Assembly: GCF_000702445.1 (NCBI RefSeq)
Contig: NZ_JNIF01000004.1
Span: 1,178,001 to 1,242,000, forward strand
DNA from: Bryobacter aggregatus MPL3
GTDB lineage: Bacteria; Acidobacteriota; Terriglobia; Bryobacterales; Bryobacteraceae
Direction of reading: 5' to 3'
DNA length: 64,000 bases
The stretch's first letter is position 1. Each line of letters opens with the position of its first letter. The position numbers were made by a program, and so were the translations under genes. Below are positions 1-8,508 of this stretch, piece by piece. Below the pieces are notes generated by a model. The model made no database searches, was not told the origin of the DNA, and worked only from the letters and a program-made list of their open reading frames with translations.

Positions 1-6
1 CGCCAT
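1..6 (-). CDS. Start of an unidentified gene running off the left edge
   Basis: Only the ATG and one further codon (Met-Ala) lie inside the window. The call rests on an AGAGGA ribosome-binding-like sequence about 6 bases upstream on the minus strand, just after the rplI stop, and on continuation of the same operon direction. In many bacteria dnaB follows rplI, so a replicative helicase is a guess from context only. Confidence 0.35.
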
Positions 7-16
7 CGCTATCCTC

Positions 17-463
17 TTAAGCTTCCTTGACTACGTTGACAGTAATCTCAGCATCCACGTCCTTGTAGAGATGGATGATGACCTTGTGCTCGCCCAGAAC
101 CTTGATCGGCTCTTCCAGGCGAATCTTCTTCTTGTCCACATTGAAGCCCTTCTTGGTGAGGCCTTCTTCAATGTCGCCAGAAGTGACGGATCCAAAGAGA
201 TGATCTTCTTCACCAGCCTTGCGGGCAAACTCGAGCGTGATGCCATTGAGCAGTTGGGCCTGGCCTTCAGCATCGACCTTGATCTTTGCTTCCTTGCGCA
301 GCCAGCTCTGGCGTTCCTGCTCGACGATCTTCTTGTTGCCTTCGTTGGCAGTGATCGCGATGCGGCGGGGCAGCAGATAGTTGCGGGCAAAGCCGTCCTT
401 GACCTTGACTACCTGTCCACGCGAACCGAGCTTCTCAACGTCTTCGCGGAGAATGACTTCCAT
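17..463 (-). CDS. rplI: 50S ribosomal protein L9
   Basis: The protein is 148 residues, the usual length for bacterial L9, which binds 23S rRNA at the base of the L1 stalk and has two globular domains joined by a long helix. The N-terminus carries the L9 signature: MEVILREDVEKLGSRG is followed by VKVKDGFARNYLLP. The C-terminal domain follows a charged, helix-prone middle. The gene starts with ATG immediately after the rpsR stop codon with no spacer, so it is part of the rpsF-rpsR-rplI ribosomal block at the end of a nine-gene operon. Identification is secure. Confidence 0.97.
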   Translation of the reverse strand: MEVILREDVEKLGSRGQVVKVKDGFARNYLLPRRIAITANEGNKKIVEQERQSWLRKEAKIKVDAEGQAQLLNGITLEFARKAGEEDHLFGSVTSGDIEEGLTKKGFNVDKKKIRLEEPIKVLGEHKVIIHLYKDVDAEITVNVVKEA

Positions 464-775
464 TTACTTTTCTCCTTCCCGCGTCGCAAACGGGAGCAAC
501 GCGATGTTGCGGGCGCGCTTGATGGCGACAGCCAGACGGCGCTGAAACTGCGTGCTGGTGCCGGTCAAGCGGCGAGGTACGATTTTGCCGCGCTCGGACA
601 CATACTGGCGGAGCAGATTGATGTCCTTGTAATCGATGTAGTCGATCTTCTCAACAGAGAAGCGGCAGACTTTCTTCCGGCGGAAATACTGCTTTTTGCT
701 AACAATATTCGCCTTGTCCCCACCGGTGGGGCGCATTGAAGCCGCAATCGGGCGGCCTCCTCTTCCTTCAGCCAT
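464..775 (-). CDS. rpsR: 30S ribosomal protein S18
   Basis: S18 binds S6 on the platform of the small subunit. The 103-residue product contains the S18 core, with FRRKKVCRF, the DIDYKD-like stretch [19 protein letters not shown], and PRRLTGT followed by a basic C-terminus ([13 protein letters not shown]). It has an N-terminal extension of about 25 residues rich in Gly, Arg and Pro compared with the shorter enteric form. An internal Met at residue 14 could be an alternative start. It lies between rpsF and rplI, as is usual. Confidence 0.96.
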   Translation of the reverse strand: MAEGRGGRPIAASMRPTGGDKANIVSKKQYFRRKKVCRFSVEKIDYIDYKDINLLRQYVSERGKIVPRRLTGTSTQFQRRLAVAIKRARNIALLPFATREGEK

Positions 776-804
776 GGTTCAGGTTCTCCTTTTCTGCTTT
801 CGCG

Positions 805-1335
805 CTATTCAGCGGCCGGAGCCGGGGTGGCTTCAGCGGCGGGGGTTTCTACCACGGGTGCGACAGGAGCCGCAGGTGCTGGCGCACCATCGGTCGGCTT
901 GCCAGGCGCCGGAGCAGAAGGCTCGGAAGGAAGTTGCGGCGCGGCCGGAGCGGCAGCAGGAGCAGCCGGCATGGCCACCACTTGCGGCTTGCGGGCGGCC
1001 CGCTTCTCGCGACGCTTCTTGCGCTTCTCCACCCACTTCATCTCTTCGTCGAGACGCACAGTGAGGTACTTGATGACCAGATCGTTCACACGCAGACGAC
1101 GCTCGATCTCCTTGATCGTTACGCCGCTGGCTTCGAACTTCAGCAGAATGTAATAGCCTTCGCGGTAACGGCCTACCTGATAAGCCAGCTTGCGAGTGCC
1201 CCACTTTTCAGCAGATTGCACTTTGCCGCCATCCTTCTCAATCAGGGCAGTCATCGCTTCGATGATGGGATCGACCAACTCGTCGGTCGAGTCGGGTTTT
1301 ACGATAAACAGTTCTTCGTAAAGTCTGAGACTCAT
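805..1335 (-). CDS. rpsF: 30S ribosomal protein S6 with long Ala/Pro-rich tail
   Basis: Residues 1 to about 100 are the S6 domain: MSLRLYEELFIVKPD, then EKWGTRKLAYQVGRYREGYY, then a conserved RVNDLVIKYLTVRLD segment. The start chosen is the ATG at 1335, which overlaps the pth stop in an ATGA. The longer upstream reading frame lies inside pth and lacks S6 similarity. After the domain comes a lysine/arginine-rich linker (residues 101-117) and a 60-residue tail made mostly of Ala, Pro and Glu. Such tails on S6 are known in several phyla, but this one nearly doubles the protein. Confidence 0.95.
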   Translation of the reverse strand: MSLRLYEELFIVKPDSTDELVDPIIEAMTALIEKDGGKVQSAEKWGTRKLAYQVGRYREGYYILLKFEASGVTIKEIERRLRVNDLVIKYLTVRLDEEMKWVEKRKKRREKRAARKPQVVAMPAAPAAAPAAPQLPSEPSAPAPGKPTDGAPAPAAPVAPVVETPAAEATPAPAAE

Positions 1336-1952
1336 TTTTCCTCTTCTTTTAAGCCTGGGGCGCGACGATTGAAGCTCGTCATGGCCTTTTCGACGCCTTC
1401 GGCAATTATGGTTTCGATGGCAGACGAGGCATCGTCCAGCCAAAGATCCACAGCAGCACGCATGCTTTTGGGAATACCCGCCAGCACGTAATGCTTGGCT
1501 TTTTCACCCAATACGATGGGTCCGCCGCCAAGCGGGGAGCCCGGATTGATGCCAAGCCGGACTCTGGTGAATTCTTCCGTACGAACGGCGGAGATGATCG
1601 ATTTCATCCCGTTGTGTCCGCCGGCCGAGCCTCGCGGTCTCAATCGCAGGTTACCCCACTCAAGTGCGAGCTCGTCATAAACAACAATCAGATTCGCCGC
1701 CTCCAACTCATACTTGTCGAGTAGCTGCCGGACAGCAGCGCCACTCACATTCATGAAGGTCAACGGCTTGGCGACAATGACGCGGTCACCCTTCACGTCT
1801 CCTACGCCCACCAGCGACTGGCACTCAGGCCGGGAGACTCGTAGACCATTTCGCTGCGCAAAACGGTCTACGGCCAAAAAACCAACATTGTGCGGCGTCC
1901 AGTCGTATTCGGGGCCAGGATTGCCCAGACCGACGATGAGCCAGGAGCGCAC
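1332..1952 (-). CDS. pth: Peptidyl-tRNA hydrolase
   Basis: Pth releases tRNA from peptidyl-tRNAs that drop off the ribosome. The 206-residue protein begins with the family signature LIVGLGNPGPEY followed by TPHNVGF, which carries the catalytic His. KPLTFMNVSG and the DELALEWGNLRLRPRGSAGGHNG region are also present. The start is GTG. Length is slightly above the usual 190 because of a charged C-terminal tail (RRAPGLKEEEK). It sits between rplY and rpsF, and its stop overlaps the rpsF start, which suggests translational coupling. Confidence 0.96.
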   Translation of the reverse strand: MRSWLIVGLGNPGPEYDWTPHNVGFLAVDRFAQRNGLRVSRPECQSLVGVGDVKGDRVIVAKPLTFMNVSGAAVRQLLDKYELEAANLIVVYDELALEWGNLRLRPRGSAGGHNGMKSIISAVRTEEFTRVRLGINPGSPLGGGPIVLGEKAKHYVLAGIPKSMRAAVDLWLDDASSAIETIIAEGVEKAMTSFNRRAPGLKEEEK

Positions 1953-1960
1953 AGGAAAAA

Positions 1961-2665
1961 CTACTTCTTCTTGGCAGCCGGCGCCTTAGCGGCCGGGGCC
2001 TTCGCAGCCTTGGCAGCAGGAGCGGCCTTCGCAGCCGGGTCTTCCTTCTTGCCCTTCTTCGCCACTTCCGGCTCAGCAGCAGCGCCTTCGGCAGCAGCAG
2101 CTTCTTCCTTCAGCGCGACGACGTGGGACAGAACGAGTTCCGGATCAGACAACAGGCGCATCGAACCAGTGAGCGGTACGTCCTTGGCGCGCAGGCTGCC
2201 ATTGAGGTTCAGCGGCGAGGCATCCAAGGTGAACTTCTCGGGGATTTCATCCGGCAATACTTCGATCTGGATGTCGCGGTTGATGAGTTCGTAATGGCCC
2301 CCCTGGAGCTTGACGCCCACCGGATCGCCCGTAGTGAGCACCGGCACGGTGACAGTCATCTTCTTGGTGAGATCGACGCGCTTCAGGTCGCAATGCAACA
2401 GGTTGCCCTTGATCGGGTGCGTCTGCCAATCGATCACAATCACGGGACTGATGGAGCCCTGGATATCGAGATTGAAGATCGTGTTGTAGCCCGAGGAGCT
2501 CAACAGGATTTTGGCCACTTCCTTCGGACTGACGGTGAGAGCCACCGGATCGCCGCCCGTGCCGTAAAGCACAGCCGGGCTCTTGTCCTCGACGCGCAGG
2601 CGGCGCGCTGCGTTCTTGCCACGGGTTTCGCGGGGTTCGGCTACGAGGGTAATGTCTTTGCGCAT
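1961..2665 (-). CDS. rplY: 50S ribosomal protein L25/general stress protein Ctc
   Basis: This is the two-domain TL5/CTC form of L25, which binds 5S rRNA. The N-terminal domain (about residues 1-95) contains LVAEPRETRGKNAARRLR and the VIDWQTHPIKGNLLHCDLKRV stretch ending at the domain border. The second beta domain (about 96-185) contains PDEIPEKFTLDASPLNLNGS. The last 45 residues are a low-complexity Ala/Lys/Pro tail, as in other high-GC members. Nine bases separate it from pth, and prs lies upstream in the same direction. Confidence 0.95.
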   Translation of the reverse strand: MRKDITLVAEPRETRGKNAARRLRVEDKSPAVLYGTGGDPVALTVSPKEVAKILLSSSGYNTIFNLDIQGSISPVIVIDWQTHPIKGNLLHCDLKRVDLTKKMTVTVPVLTTGDPVGVKLQGGHYELINRDIQIEVLPDEIPEKFTLDASPLNLNGSLRAKDVPLTGSMRLLSDPELVLSHVVALKEEAAAAEGAAAEPEVAKKGKKEDPAAKAAPAAKAAKAPAAKAPAAKKK

Positions 2666-2696
2666 GTGATTCTGCCTCTACTTATAGTTCTGTCGC

Positions 2697-3644
2697 TTAC
2701 TCAAAAAGTACGCTGATCGATGTTTCGCCATGGATGGAGTCAATGGCCCGAGCGAGAAGCTTGGCCACGGAGAGCACGCGGATCTTTCCACACCGCGCTG
2801 CCTCCGGACTCAAAGGAATGCTGTTGGTAATGATGACTTGTTGCAGATACGGCGAATCCGTAATGCGCTGCACCGCCGGGCCGCTGAGGACACCATGCGA
2901 GGCACAAGCCTGAATCGAAAGGGCCCCACGCTTGGCGAGCGCTTCAGCGCCCTTCACAAGCGTTCCGGCCGTGTCAATGAGATCGTCCACCAGAAGGCAG
3001 TTGCGCCCTTCCACCTCGCCAATGATGTTCATCACCTCGGCGACGTTGGGGCCGTCGCGGCGCTTGTCGATGATGGCAAGCGGAGCCTGCAGACGCTTGG
3101 CAAAAGCCCGCGCGCGCTCAACGCCACCGGCATCGGGAGAGACCACGGTCAACTTGTCGATAGGGGTTTCTTTAAAGTGATCGAGCATCACCGGGGTGAC
3201 AAAAAGATGGTCCACCTGGATGTCGAAGAAGCCTTGGATTTGTGCGGCGTGGAGATCGAGAGCCAGCACGCGGTCGGCGCCAGCACGCTCGACGAGATTC
3301 GCCACCAGACGTGCCGAAATCGGTACGCGCGGCTGATCCTTACGGTCCTGGCGAGCATAACCGAAATAGGGGAATACGGCGGTGATCCGGTCTGCCGAGG
3401 CGCGCTTCAGCGCATCGATGATCAACAGCAATTCCATCAGGTGGTGGTTGACGGGAGTGCAGGTGGGCTGGACAACGAAGACGTCGGATCCGCGCACGTT
3501 CTCGTGCACCTGGATCCAGGTTTCGCCATCAGCGAAGGTCTTGACGGAGGTCCGTGCAAGCTCTACATCGAGATGCGCGCAGATTTCTTGTGCGAGCGCG
3601 GGGTTCGCATTGCCGGTAAGGATTTTGATTCGGTCGAAACGCAT
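2697..3644 (-). CDS. prs: Ribose-phosphate pyrophosphokinase
   Basis: The enzyme makes PRPP from ribose 5-phosphate and ATP for nucleotide, His and Trp synthesis. The ATG at 3644 gives 315 residues, the normal length for class I PRPP synthetase; a longer upstream extension overlapping ispE has no family similarity. Visible motifs are TFADGE near residue 40, FPYFGYARQDRKDQPR (flexible loop and ATP binding), VSPDAGGVERA, and the PRPP-binding VDDLIDTAGT. It lies directly downstream of ispE, as in many bacteria, and upstream of rplY. Apt in the same operon consumes its product. Confidence 0.96.
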   Translation of the reverse strand: MRFDRIKILTGNANPALAQEICAHLDVELARTSVKTFADGETWIQVHENVRGSDVFVVQPTCTPVNHHLMELLLIIDALKRASADRITAVFPYFGYARQDRKDQPRVPISARLVANLVERAGADRVLALDLHAAQIQGFFDIQVDHLFVTPVMLDHFKETPIDKLTVVSPDAGGVERARAFAKRLQAPLAIIDKRRDGPNVAEVMNIIGEVEGRNCLLVDDLIDTAGTLVKGAEALAKRGALSIQACASHGVLSGPAVQRITDSPYLQQVIITNSIPLSPEAARCGKIRVLSVAKLLARAIDSIHGETSISVLFE

Positions 3645-3681
3645 GACGCTGAGTGTTTTCGAGATACTACTTCGCACAAAA

Positions 3682-4653
3682 CTATGACCGGGGCGGCCAA
3701 CTCGCGCCATCCGTTATGGATGATAAAGCTGTATGCCAGGCACGCTCGTAATGGTGGCGGCTGATCGTCTGGAATTTCTCCACTCGAATCGCCGGCACGT
3801 GCCCCGATGTATCGGCCTTGAGCTGAGCTTCTGCTGCTGCCGCAGCTTCCGCAGTCGCATAGAGTCCAAACAGCGTGGAGCCACTACCAGACATTCTTGC
3901 CGGTTGGGCTCCCGTCGCCGAGATTGCTTCAAGAAGCTTCTCAAGCTGTGCGTGCTGAGTGAACGCTACGGGCTCAAAGTCGTTTTCGCAATCGCTCGCC
4001 CAAACTGCGGGCGGCTGACTCAAGTGCACACTACGCACGAGAGCGCGAAACCTCACCATTATCGCGTCCCTCTGCCCCTGTGTCAATTCATCTGCGCGCG
4101 GCCGCTGCAAAGACCGGTAAGCATCGGGGGTAGAAACATGAAGTCCGGGGGCAATGAGCACGCCGTAGCTCGGTGGCGGATCTGGCAGCGCAGTCAGGAT
4201 CTCACCGCGACCGGAGGCCTCGCAGGTGCCCCCTTGCAAGAAGAACGGCACATCGGAGCCCAGAGCAGCCGCGGCTGCAGACAGGTCGCCGTGGACGCCC
4301 AGCAGCGCAGGCAAGGCGAGCAGCACAGCCGCCGCGTCCGTCGAGCCACCGCCCAAGCCTCCGCCCATCGGAATCCGCTTCGCAATATGGATCGAGATCT
4401 GGGCCCTAAGGCCGAACTGCTCCAAAACAAGCAGCGCGGCCCGGTAGGCCAGATTGTCTTCTTCCCTCCCAGGAATCGGCACATCGCAGCAGACGGAAAT
4501 GTTCGTGGTAGGAGCAAGCGCTGCCTCAATCGTCAAATCATCGGACAGCGAAATGCTTTGAAACAGCGTTGCGATTTCGTGGAAACCGTCATCGCGCTTG
4601 TGGACAACCTTCAGGCCGAGGTTGATCTTGGCGAAGGCAGGAACGATGGGCAT
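3682..4653 (-). CDS. ispE: 4-diphosphocytidyl-2-C-methyl-D-erythritol kinase
   Basis: IspE phosphorylates CDP-methylerythritol in the MEP isoprenoid pathway; ispG of the same pathway is at 23179-24414. The N-terminus PAFAKINLGLKVVHKRDDGFHE and the GHMP-kinase ATP loop PMGGGLGGGSTDAAAVL are clear, and a C-terminal MSGSGSTLFGLY motif is present. The protein has 323 residues, about 30 more than usual because of a C-terminal extension after the GHMP domain. Its start codon shares one base with the apt stop (TAATG). Confidence 0.95.
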   Translation of the reverse strand: MPIVPAFAKINLGLKVVHKRDDGFHEIATLFQSISLSDDLTIEAALAPTTNISVCCDVPIPGREEDNLAYRAALLVLEQFGLRAQISIHIAKRIPMGGGLGGGSTDAAAVLLALPALLGVHGDLSAAAAALGSDVPFFLQGGTCEASGRGEILTALPDPPPSYGVLIAPGLHVSTPDAYRSLQRPRADELTQGQRDAIMVRFRALVRSVHLSQPPAVWASDCENDFEPVAFTQHAQLEKLLEAISATGAQPARMSGSGSTLFGLYATAEAAAAAEAQLKADTSGHVPAIRVEKFQTISRHHYERAWHTALSSITDGASWPPRS

Positions 4654-5168
4654 TAGTAATGCAACAAGCTGAAGACGTCATGACCGGCGAGCTTGTCGCG
4701 GCCCTTCAGAAAATCGAGTTCGATCACAAAGCTGAGTCCGACCAGATTTCCCCCAAGCTGGGCCACCATATCCGCAACCGCTTTGGCAGTACCGCCAGTA
4801 GCCAGCACATCGTCCAGAATCAGAACCCGCTCGCCGGCTTGAATGGCGTCTGTATGAATCTCCAATTTGTCCGTGCCGTATTCAAGCGCATATTCCACGC
4901 AGGTGGTTTGGTGGGGAAGCTTGCCTTTCTTGCGCACCGGCACAAAACCAGCGCCGAGAGCGTAGGCAACGGCAGGAGCAAAAAAGAAGCCACGGGCTTC
5001 GATCCCGATCACCGTATCGATCTGGGAACCTTTGTAGCGCTCCTTCAAAGCATCAAGCGTCAGCTTGAGCCCACTACGATCCTTGAGGAGCGTCGTGATG
5101 TCATAAAAGTTGATCCCGGGCTTGGGGAAATCCGCGACTTCGCGGATCAGGTTTTTCAAATCATTCAT
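4653..5168 (-). CDS. apt: Adenine phosphoribosyltransferase
   Basis: Apt salvages adenine to AMP using PRPP. The 171-residue protein shows the family start ([22 protein letters not shown]), the [19 protein letters not shown] segment and the PRPP-binding [16 protein letters not shown]. Length is standard. Its ATG overlaps the acyP stop (ATGA) and its stop overlaps the ispE start, so the three genes are probably translated together. Confidence 0.96.
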   Translation of the reverse strand: MNDLKNLIREVADFPKPGINFYDITTLLKDRSGLKLTLDALKERYKGSQIDTVIGIEARGFFFAPAVAYALGAGFVPVRKKGKLPHQTTCVEYALEYGTDKLEIHTDAIQAGERVLILDDVLATGGTAKAVADMVAQLGGNLVGLSFVIELDFLKGRDKLAGHDVFSLLHY

Positions 5169-5431
5169 CGGATGTGAAAACCATCGTAGCGAACGTGCTC
5201 GGCCACTTGCTCATCCACCGTCCGGACATCGGCCAACATTGGCCCCCGCCGCACATACCCGGACAGGATCTGCAAAGCAGTATCCTCTCCCACGGCATGC
5301 ACCTCCACGCTGCCATCCTCCAGATTCTTTGCATAGCCGGAGAGGCCATTCTTTAGGGCGTGTTTCTGCACATAATTCCGAAATCCCACACCCTGCACTC
5401 TGCCACTGACAAGCCAACGCCGCGCTCCCAT
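5165..5431 (-). CDS. acyP: Acylphosphatase
   Basis: The 88-residue product begins at the ATG at 5431 and contains the acylphosphatase signature [15 protein letters not shown] (phosphate-binding loop with catalytic Arg) and the downstream [17 protein letters not shown] (catalytic Asn). The enzyme hydrolyses acyl phosphates such as 1,3-bisphosphoglycerate; its physiological role is poorly known. Upstream in-frame sequence extending to 5632 lacks family similarity and overlaps a divergent gene. It is the first gene of the operon that runs down to rplI. Confidence 0.92.
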   Translation of the reverse strand: MGARRWLVSGRVQGVGFRNYVQKHALKNGLSGYAKNLEDGSVEVHAVGEDTALQILSGYVRRGPMLADVRTVDEQVAEHVRYDGFHIR

Positions 5432-5573
5432 TCCAACAGGATAATGCGGGCGCGCAGCACAGACCAGAACCGGCTTTGCCAGACAGCTCATACCCCTTGA
5501 GGTAACTTGACTTGCTCCGACACACGCGTCACACTTGCAGGGTGAAGGCGACCCGTTCACACACACCTCTAAC
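5432..5573. promoter_or_regulatory. Divergent promoter region between acyP operon and secreted beta-rich protein
   Basis: This 142-base gap separates two divergent start codons and should hold promoters for both directions. A TTGACT at 5508-5513 (plus strand) is a candidate -35 element, but no convincing -10 follows at the right distance. Nothing else is recognised. Confidence 0.4.
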
Positions 5574-6965
5574 ATGTTGCAATCAATCAAACTTCTCTGT
5601 ACGACAACGCTCTTAGCTGGTACTTTTTCCATGCAAGCTCTGGGTCAGCTTGGATCAGGAATGGGCAGTGGTGGAATGAATTCTGGTGGCTACGGCGGCT
5701 TCGGCGGACCTGCCGTACTTGGACGCGGAGTCGGTTCTAACACAGGAGCGCGCGCGGGTGGCGATCTTGGAATCCGCTTCTATGCGGGTATCACTGCAAC
5801 TTTTGATAGCGGCCTGACTGGGTTTCAAATCAATCCGGATGGCTCCGTCATCAGCCGGACGGCCAAGGGTGTCGATGGCGTGATTGGTGCCTATGGGGTG
5901 AAGCGCTTCCGGCGCAGTCAACTTGGTTTGAATTATCAGGGCGGCTATCACCAGTCCACACAAAAACTATTTAACGGCACAGATCAGTCTCTTTCTTTGT
6001 TCTATGGGACACAACTCACCCGACGCTCTCAGTTCTCGATCAATACTTCGGCCGGCACCACCAACCGTCCCATTGGTGTACCCATCCTGGCCGGTACGAT
6101 CGATGGTAACTCTGCGGGTTATACCGTTCCCACCAACGAACTCTTCGACAATCGCTTTTACTACGGCAATGTGGGTTTGGGCTACACAATCCAGCGTTCC
6201 GCCCGATTGTCCTTCGGCGTAGTTGGAAGTGGATTCATCACACGCCGCACGGGAGGCGTTTTATTCGGCTTCAACGGCGCCAATGCCGGGGCAAATGCGG
6301 CTTACCGCTTGAGCCGACGTCAGACGATCTACGCCGGTTATCAATTCTTCTTTTACAACTACACCCGCAATTTTGGCGACTCCTACGGCAACGGCTTTTA
6401 CGGCGGCTACTCAACCATCCTGCGTTCTGGCATGACGTTGAATTTGTCGGGCGGCGCCACCCGGCTGGAATCGCTAGGCCTCCGCACCGTCGCAATTGAC
6501 CCCGTCATTGCCGCCCTCATCGGATTTAGCACCACACAAGAGGTCTATTACGGCATCTCTTACATGCCAAGCGGAAGCGCAACGCTCTCGATGAGCCTAA
6601 ATCGGCGCAGTAACTTGTCGCTGAATGGCAGGCTTTTTGTCTCCCCAGGCAACGGCATCATCAATACTTCAAGGAATCTCTCCGGTAGTGCGAACTATGG
6701 CTATACCGGACTTCGGGTTGCGACGCTAGGAGCAAGTGTCGGTTACTCCCGGCTCTCGAGCGTTGTTGGCGATCACCAGAGCTTTGAGACGATCATGGCA
6801 AGCGGATCGGCCAGCCGCCGCATTTCGGGTGGTTTCTTTTTTACCGCGACGGCCGGCAATCGTAAGTTCCTCCAAAGCAGCACCAATAACTTCAATCGGA
6901 GCTCCTTCTTTGCAAGCTTCGGTGTCTACTGGAGCCCAGGAGAAATTCCGCTCTCGATTCGCTAA
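5574..6965 (+). CDS. Secreted beta-rich protein, probable outer membrane beta-barrel, function unknown
   Basis: The 463-residue protein has a signal peptide (MLQSIKLLCTTTLLAGTFSM...QALGQ), then a Gly/Ser-rich stretch, then about 400 residues of alternating polar and aromatic/hydrophobic residues in short strands ending in turns such as NGTD, GNGF and DGNS. It ends IPLSIR rather than in a classic terminal Phe. This is the pattern of an outer membrane barrel of unknown type; no enzyme motif is seen. The start chosen is the ATG at 5574, because 13 upstream in-frame residues would break the signal peptide. It is divergent from acyP, and its stop codon overlaps that of the next, convergent gene. 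Confidence 0.72.
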   Translation: MLQSIKLLCTTTLLAGTFSMQALGQLGSGMGSGGMNSGGYGGFGGPAVLGRGVGSNTGARAGGDLGIRFYAGITATFDSGLTGFQINPDGSVISRTAKGVDGVIGAYGVKRFRRSQLGLNYQGGYHQSTQKLFNGTDQSLSLFYGTQLTRRSQFSINTSAGTTNRPIGVPILAGTIDGNSAGYTVPTNELFDNRFYYGNVGLGYTIQRSARLSFGVVGSGFITRRTGGVLFGFNGANAGANAAYRLSRRQTIYAGYQFFFYNYTRNFGDSYGNGFYGGYSTILRSGMTLNLSGGATRLESLGLRTVAIDPVIAALIGFSTTQEVYYGISYMPSGSATLSMSLNRRSNLSLNGRLFVSPGNGIINTSRNLSGSANYGYTGLRVATLGASVGYSRLSSVVGDHQSFETIMASGSASRRISGGFFFTATAGNRKFLQSSTNNFNRSSFFASFGVYWSPGEIPLSIR

Positions 6966-7543
6966 TTCTGGCGCTGCGACGGCGACTCTCCCACCATCTT
7001 CAAGCGAGCACTGAAATCATCTCCAGACTCGCTCCAGAGTCGCCGTTCTTTCACCTTCAAGGACTGTGTCCAGTCTGCAGCCAAGCGCAACAAACTCTTG
7101 ATATTGGATTGGTAGTAGTGCAGTTCCCCGGCATTCCAGGCTTGCGGCAGAAACGTCGCCTCAACACCGAGTTCGGCTCGGATTCCCTCGCCCAACTCCG
7201 ACGGAAAAGCTGGTCCGTAGAAGAACAGATTCACGCGCGAGGGTTGCAGGCGCCAGCCTTCCGGCAATTGCTGCCAAAGGTCCCAATACCCTTCCACCTC
7301 AAACGAGACATCCGAAGACCGCCAACGTTCGAGAGCATCCGTGAGATCCTCAAATTGTTCCGGCATTTTGAAGACCTCCTCCTGCAGCGCAGGCTCGGCC
7401 GGGTCGACAGCGGACACGCGGAAATACACCTGAGGCGCCTGCGTAGAAAAGGGAAATTTTCTAAGGGCGATGGAGAACTGGCGATGCATACTCAACGCCG
7501 TGTGGTTCTCGATCCAGATCGAAAGATAAAGCCTATCTGACAT
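6962..7543 (-). CDS. Uncharacterised 193-residue protein
   Basis: I do not recognise this gene. Starting at the ATG at 7543 it encodes a soluble, aromatic-rich protein (MSDRLYLSIWIENHT...) without signal peptide or membrane segment. Tryptophans are frequent (GYWDLWQQLPEGW). The longer upstream frame is antisense to truB and looks non-coding (Arg-rich). It is divergent from truB with about 59 bases between starts, and it converges tail to tail with the preceding gene with overlapping stop codons. Sequence style is consistent with a real gene, but no function is offered. Confidence 0.6.
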   Translation of the reverse strand: MSDRLYLSIWIENHTALSMHRQFSIALRKFPFSTQAPQVYFRVSAVDPAEPALQEEVFKMPEQFEDLTDALERWRSSDVSFEVEGYWDLWQQLPEGWRLQPSRVNLFFYGPAFPSELGEGIRAELGVEATFLPQAWNAGELHYYQSNIKSLLRLAADWTQSLKVKERRLWSESGDDFSARLKMVGESPSQRQN

Positions 7544-7602
7544 GAAATTTGATGGTATCGCGGCTCGCGATGCAGTCGGGATAAAAGGAAAATAGAAGTA
7601 AG

Positions 7603-8505
7603 TTGGAAACTCTGATTGAAACTCTATGCGGAGTCGTCGTGCTCGACAAACCGACGGGCTGGACTTCGCACGATGCAGTGAATAAGCTCCGCCGGATCGC
7701 CGGGACCAAGAAGGTCGGACACCTCGGAACCCTGGACCCGCTGGCAACCGGCGTCCTCCCTCTCGTGGTTGGAAAAGCAACCCGGCTCTCGCAGTTCTAT
7801 ACGAAAGACCGTAAGGCCTACTCGGCCGTCGTGCGCTTTGGCCATGCCACCGATTCCTATGATCGTGATGGGGAACAGGTTGGCGAGCACGTCGATGTGA
7901 CCCTCGATCGCAGCACGATTGAGCCACTCCTCGCATCCTTTCGTGGTCCACTCGAACAGATGCCCCCCGCGGTTTCCGCAAAGAAGATCAACGGAGTGCC
8001 GGCCTACAAATTGGCGCGGCAACAGAAGCCGGTCGAATTAAAAGCAGTTCCGGTAGAGGTTTATCTCCTCGAGATCGATCAGGTGGAAGGCCCGGACCTA
8101 CAGATCCGTCTCGAGTGCTCCGCCGGCACCTACGTCCGGTCGATTGCCCATGAGCTCGGCCAAGCGCTCGGCTGTGGCGCCTATGTGCAGGAGCTGCGGC
8201 GCACACTCAGCGGCGAATTCGCGATTGCCGATGCGTTCACACTCGAACAATTGGAATCTATGGCAAAAGAGGGACGCTTTCCCGAGGCGATGTTGCGCGG
8301 CGAGAGGCTGCTGCCGAATTTCCCTTCCGAGACCGTCGACACGCTAACGGAATCACAAATCCGCCAAGGCCGCGACTTCCGCACTTCGCCCTTCCGCATC
8401 ACCCAAAGCACCAAGTACGTCAAAGCGATGAACCGAGAAGGCGACGTGATCGCGATCGGCGAACAAAAGCTGCCGAACCTCTACCACCCCATTCTGGTGC
8501 TCTGA
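7603..8505 (+). CDS. truB: tRNA pseudouridine(55) synthase
   Basis: TruB makes pseudouridine 55 in the T-loop of tRNAs. The 300-residue protein contains VVVLDKPTGWTSHD, the catalytic HLGTLDPLATGVLPL with the nucleophilic Asp, YSAVVRFGHATDSYDRDGE, and CSAGTYVRSIAHELG. The start is a TTG at 7603; no in-frame ATG lies before the conserved domain. The C-terminal 60 residues form a small PUA-like region. It is convergent with glmU, with 3 bases between the stops. Confidence 0.95.
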   Translation: METLIETLCGVVVLDKPTGWTSHDAVNKLRRIAGTKKVGHLGTLDPLATGVLPLVVGKATRLSQFYTKDRKAYSAVVRFGHATDSYDRDGEQVGEHVDVTLDRSTIEPLLASFRGPLEQMPPAVSAKKINGVPAYKLARQQKPVELKAVPVEVYLLEIDQVEGPDLQIRLECSAGTYVRSIAHELGQALGCGAYVQELRRTLSGEFAIADAFTLEQLESMAKEGRFPEAMLRGERLLPNFPSETVDTLTESQIRQGRDFRTSPFRITQSTKYVKAMNREGDVIAIGEQKLPNLYHPILVL

Positions 8506-8508
8506 GAA

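Noticed and set aside
71-739. Long plus-strand open frame across rplI and rpsR
   Set aside because: Antisense to two secure ribosomal protein genes; no family similarity.
3645-3681. tRNA between ispE and prs, as in some bacteria
   Set aside because: The gap is only 37 bases.
2730-3764. 344-codon plus-strand frame opposite prs
   Set aside because: Antisense shadow of prs; high-GC codon use often leaves such frames open.
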